From positions 186,001-250,000 of the forward strand of contig NZ_JAGTAR010000001.1 in the NCBI RefSeq assembly GCF_018156225.1: DNA of 64,000 nt, read 5' to 3'. Position 1 is the first letter of the stretch. Each line of letters begins with the position of its first letter. The notes below the pieces were generated by a model. That model ran no database searches and had not been told where the DNA came from. It was given only the letters and a program-made list of their open reading frames with translations. Below, one piece after another: positions 61,051-64,000 of this stretch. Source of the stretch: Carboxylicivirga sediminis (GTDB taxonomy: Bacteria > Bacteroidota > Bacteroidia > Bacteroidales > Marinilabiliaceae). The translations under genes and the position numbers were made by a program.

Positions 61051-64000
61051 TTATAATTGTAGTGAGATACCAAATGAAACTGTACGCAATGCCGAATAGT
61101 TAAACCCAACAGCACCATTCAGGCTTTGACGCGGATCAAGACCTTTGCGGGCCGATTTCAGCCACAGGTTATCACCTGTGAGATACACCCTGCAACTCTT
61201 GATATTGGCTCGTTCCAGCACATTAATCGGCAAGGTGTAACCAAATGTAACGTTACGCAGGCTGAAATATGATGCCGAGGTGTAGAATCGATCGGTGGTC
61301 ATATTCGACTGGTAATCGTTTTCAAGAATCGGCACATCGGTATCGGTATTATTTGGTGTCCATCGCTTCAACATATCACGGTGATAATTGGTGCCCGGTC
61401 TGCTGCCCATCAGCGACTGGTAGTTACTATCCATTACAGTTCCTCCAATCTGAAAAGCAGTCTGGAAGGATGCATCAAAGTTTTTGTAGGTAAACGTTGA
61501 ACCTAATCCGCCTGTTAAGTCAGGAATAGAGCTCTTACCTGTTTTCTGCATCGTGGCTTCTGTAATATCATCTGTTGTTGTGATAGTGGCATTACCATAA
61601 TGATCGTATTCATATCGGTAATACAGTGCGCGACCAGTTACTTGATCTACCCCTGCATATTGGAAATCATAAAAGTCGTAGATAGAACCTCCCAGCTCAC
61701 GCCAAAATACACCTTCTGCGTAGCCATTCTGATCTTTCGAACTTGGCAGTTTCAGCAACTCATTTTTATAATGAAGCGCATTCATATTAACACTCAGGCT
61801 TATGTCCTGCTTTTTCAGCACATACACATTCATATCCAGCTCCACACCGGTATTGCGCATATCTAAATGATTACGCCACTGATAGCTTGGCAACCCTTCG
61901 GAAAGTGGCAACTGGTATTGGAACAGCAGGTCTTTGGTGTCTTTCATAAAGAAGTCGAATGACAGATTAACACGGTCGAACAGGTATGACTCAATACCCA
62001 CGTTAAAGTTGTTACTCTTTTCCCAGGTTAAGTCAGGATTACCACGTGAGCTAAACACAACTGCTGCCTGACCACCTACATCTCTTACCACATACTGGTC
62101 GTCGTAACCATACCAGGTACCAATGTTATCGTTACCTTGCGTACCGTAACTGGTTCTCAATTTCAGATTATTGACAAAAGAAATACCTTTCATAAAGTCC
62201 TCTTCAGAGATGCGCCACGACGCACCTGCCGACCAGAAATTACCCCAGCGACTATCCGGGTGGAAAACAGACGAGCCATCGCGACGGAAGCTGGCCGACA
62301 GATAATACTTATCTGACAAATCATACTCTACACGACTCAGGTACCCTTCCAATGCATACTCGCTATAACCCGATGTCAGGCTTCGGTATGATGATGCGTT
62401 GGCAAACTCAGGATTCGATGGATCGAAAAAGTTAGCCATATTACCCGACAGGTTGTTGTTTTTATTGGTCTTGGTTTCGTGCCCTAATAAGGCTTTAATG
62501 GTATGAGCGCCAAAAGACTTGCTGTAGTTCAACAACTGGTTAAAGTTGGTGGCTGTGTAACGTTGTGATGTTTTATAACCCAAACCGCCAGCAGCTGCTG
62601 CATCGCCTCCAAGCGGCGTTAAAAAGCTGGAATAAGTATTAAAATACAAGTCATACGCCCCGTTTACGGTTAAGGTTAAACCCTCAATAATGTTAAAGTC
62701 TACCGAGCCACGTAAATTAAAATTATCGGCTTTATTATCGTTGATATTGGCTTTAGTTGTAGCCACCGGGTTAGCCATGGTTCCAAACGGACGCCCTGTT
62801 TGTTCACCATAATCATAAACAGGATTGCCATTGTGGTCCAGCTGTTTTTCGCCGGTATTTAAATCGTACATATACACCGGATAGATAGGTGCAACCATCT
62901 GTGTAAACATAAAAACATTACCCTGGCTGGCTCCACTGGCCGAAACAGAGTTCTGTATGGTTCCGGTATAAGCCACATTACCTGATAATTTGAGCCACTT
63001 ATTAAAACGCTGATCCACCTGCAAACGTGCATTTAGGCGGTCAAACTCCGATCCGTCAACAATGCCTTTATCAGACAGGTAGCCAAATGAGGCGTAATAA
63101 GTTGAGCGCTCGGTACCACCACTAAAGCTCAGGTTATACTCTTCACGAATACCCGAGTTAAAAGGTTCTGTTTCCCACTCATTGCCCCATTTTTTATCGG
63201 TAGCTGCCGGATTAATGCGCCCGGTGAAAGGGTCAATCAATTCGTTATCAGCTACACCGCGATAGACGTTGTATCTTAAACTATTGGCGATTAAATCATT
63301 AGAAGCAGTAATCCCTGCCTGTGCATAGCCCAGATGCCCCAGGTAACTATTGCGCAAGCCTTCCCAGCTTAACTCGTAATACTCAGCCGGATTGGTAACA
63401 ATATCGTAATTAGGCACACCGCGCGTATTAACCCCATAACGCGAATCGAAGTTAATCCGGAAGTCGCCTGCTTTACCTTTTTTAGTAGTAATTAAAATTA
63501 CACCATTAGCTCCACGAGCACCATACATAGAGTTAGCTGCTGCGTCTTTTAGTACCGACAGGTTATCAATATCCTGAGAAGGTATTGAATTCAATGATCC
63601 TTCATATGGTACACCATCCAATATTATAAGTGGCTCCTTTGATGCTGAAATAGAACCTAAACCACGCACAATAATCTGCCCACCTGCCCCTGGCTGACCA
63701 GAGCTTTGCGTAATCTGCACACCTGCCAGGCTTCCTTCGAGTGACTTGGCGAGGTTGGCCGATTGCATTTTTGTCAAACTTTCGCCTTTAACCGTACTGG
63801 CGGCTCCGGTAAACGAACTCTTCTTGGTGGTTCCATAGGCCACAGCTATCACCTCATCCAACCCAATCATCTCATTTTCGAGGTAAATAGTATAATGATT
63901 GGCTTGACCAAGTGTAATGATTTGTGTTTGCATACCGATAAAGCTCACCTGAATACTGCTCACATCGGTCCCGATGGATAAGGTAAATGCCCCGTTCATA
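61051..64000 (-). CDS. SusC/RagA family TonB-dependent outer-membrane transporter, N-terminus beyond the window
   Basis: At least 983 residues are visible; the gene continues past the right edge, where the carboxypeptidase-regulatory-like domain (MNGAFTLSIGTDVSSIQVSF) is cut. The plug domain follows (ALEG-type SLEGSLAGVQITQSSGQPG, IIVRGLGSISASKEPLIILD) and then the 22-strand barrel, ending FNYSALRTVSFGISLQL. With SusD it forms the uptake complex, powered by TonB. No ECF sigma or anti-sigma gene is in view and no glycosidase follows in the operon, so the ligand class is open. Signal peptide and TonB box lie outside the window. Confidence 0.95.
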   Translation of the reverse strand, partial: MNGAFTLSIGTDVSSIQVSFIGMQTQIITLGQANHYTIYLENEMIGLDEVIAVAYGTTKKSSFTGAASTVKGESLTKMQSANLAKSLEGSLAGVQITQSSGQPGAGGQIIVRGLGSISASKEPLIILDGVPYEGSLNSIPSQDIDNLSVLKDAAANSMYGARGANGVILITTKKGKAGDFRINFDSRYGVNTRGVPNYDIVTNPAEYYELSWEGLRNSYLGHLGYAQAGITASNDLIANSLRYNVYRGVADNELIDPFTGRINPAATDKKWGNEWETEPFNSGIREEYNLSFSGGTERSTYYASFGYLSDKGIVDGSEFDRLNARLQVDQRFNKWLKLSGNVAYTGTIQNSVSASGASQGNVFMFTQMVAPIYPVYMYDLNTGEKQLDHNGNPVYDYGEQTGRPFGTMANPVATTKANINDNKADNFNLRGSVDFNIIEGLTLTVNGAYDLYFNTYSSFLTPLGGDAAAAGGLGYKTSQRYTATNFNQLLNYSKSFGAHTIKALLGHETKTNKNNNLSGNMANFFDPSNPEFANASSYRSLTSGYSEYALEGYLSRVEYDLSDKYYLSASFRRDGSSVFHPDSRWGNFWSAGASWRISEEDFMKGISFVNNLKLRTSYGTQGNDNIGTWYGYDDQYVVRDVGGQAAVVFSSRGNPDLTWEKSNNFNVGIESYLFDRVNLSFDFFMKDTKDLLFQYQLPLSEGLPSYQWRNHLDMRNTGVELDMNVYVLKKQDISLSVNMNALHYKNELLKLPSSKDQNGYAEGVFWRELGGSIYDFYDFQYAGVDQVTGRALYYRYEYDHYGNATITTTDDITEATMQKTGKSSIPDLTGGLGSTFTYKNFDASFQTAFQIGGTVMDSNYQSLMGSRPGTNYHRDMLKRWTPNNTDTDVPILENDYQSNMTTDRFYTSASYFSLRNVTFGYTLPINVLERANIKSCRVYLTGDNLWLKSARKGLDPRQSLNGAVGFNYSALRTVSFGISLQL

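Overview
The window looks like the chromosome of a Bacteroidota member, most probably an anaerobic or marine Bacteroidales/Marinilabiliales-type polysaccharide degrader. The evidence is a SusC/SusD pair, a one-piece hybrid two-component sensor, many Bacteroidota-type lipoproteins and outer-membrane barrels, DUF6261, DUF4625 and DUF2023-like proteins, and several promoters of the Bacteroidota form TTG-N20-TAnnTTTG. The genus is an inference; no rRNA, tRNA or replication gene was seen.

Region 1 (1-17700) is a hemicellulose region. At the left edge a truncated GH130 mannosylglucose-phosphorylase-like gene follows a GH26 mannanase lipoprotein, with a divergent AraC regulator: a beta-mannan module. 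Next comes a one-strand CAZyme block (in transcription order GH31 with PA14, GH3, hybrid two-component sensor, GH2, GH43, CE2). It has the exo-enzyme set of known xyloglucan utilization loci, but no SusCD pair or endo-glucanase is in view.

Region 2 (17900-30100), after one predicted outer-membrane barrel, is a regular array of four modules. Each is an exported hydrolase on the minus strand (NylB-like serine hydrolase, YtcJ-like amidohydrolase, second NylB-like hydrolase, M20 amidohydrolase) facing a divergent plus-strand AraC paralog. The regulators share a private N-terminal domain and almost identical 3' ends. A fifth, miniature copy at 40742-41152 keeps the first ~30 residues and the DNA-binding domain but has lost the sensor domain; it faces a barrel gene. 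This array is the best candidate here for an undescribed system.

Region 3 (30100-46260) is mixed: outer-membrane barrels, a DUF6261 protein next to a 42-bp tandem repeat, a MORN protein, a tandem pair of NTF2-like secreted proteins, an alpha/beta hydrolase, and a DUF559 nuclease-like gene between duplicated terminators and palindromes. There is also a redox group (ferredoxin-nitroreductase, DUF2023-like protein, flavodoxin, CxxC protein), where two genes share an operator-like motif, and an ABC exporter pair.

Region 4 (46366-64000) starts with an intact IS4-type element with a 10-bp target duplication. It continues with a Tricorn-type protease, a UPF0597/cysteine desulfidase-type protein, an RhlE-type helicase, a TRM11-like methyltransferase and a MarC / cytosolic-carboxypeptidase-like pair. 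It ends with a SusC-SusD-lipoprotein-lipoprotein operon that runs off the right edge. Intergenic palindromes, REP-like elements and rho-independent terminators are frequent.
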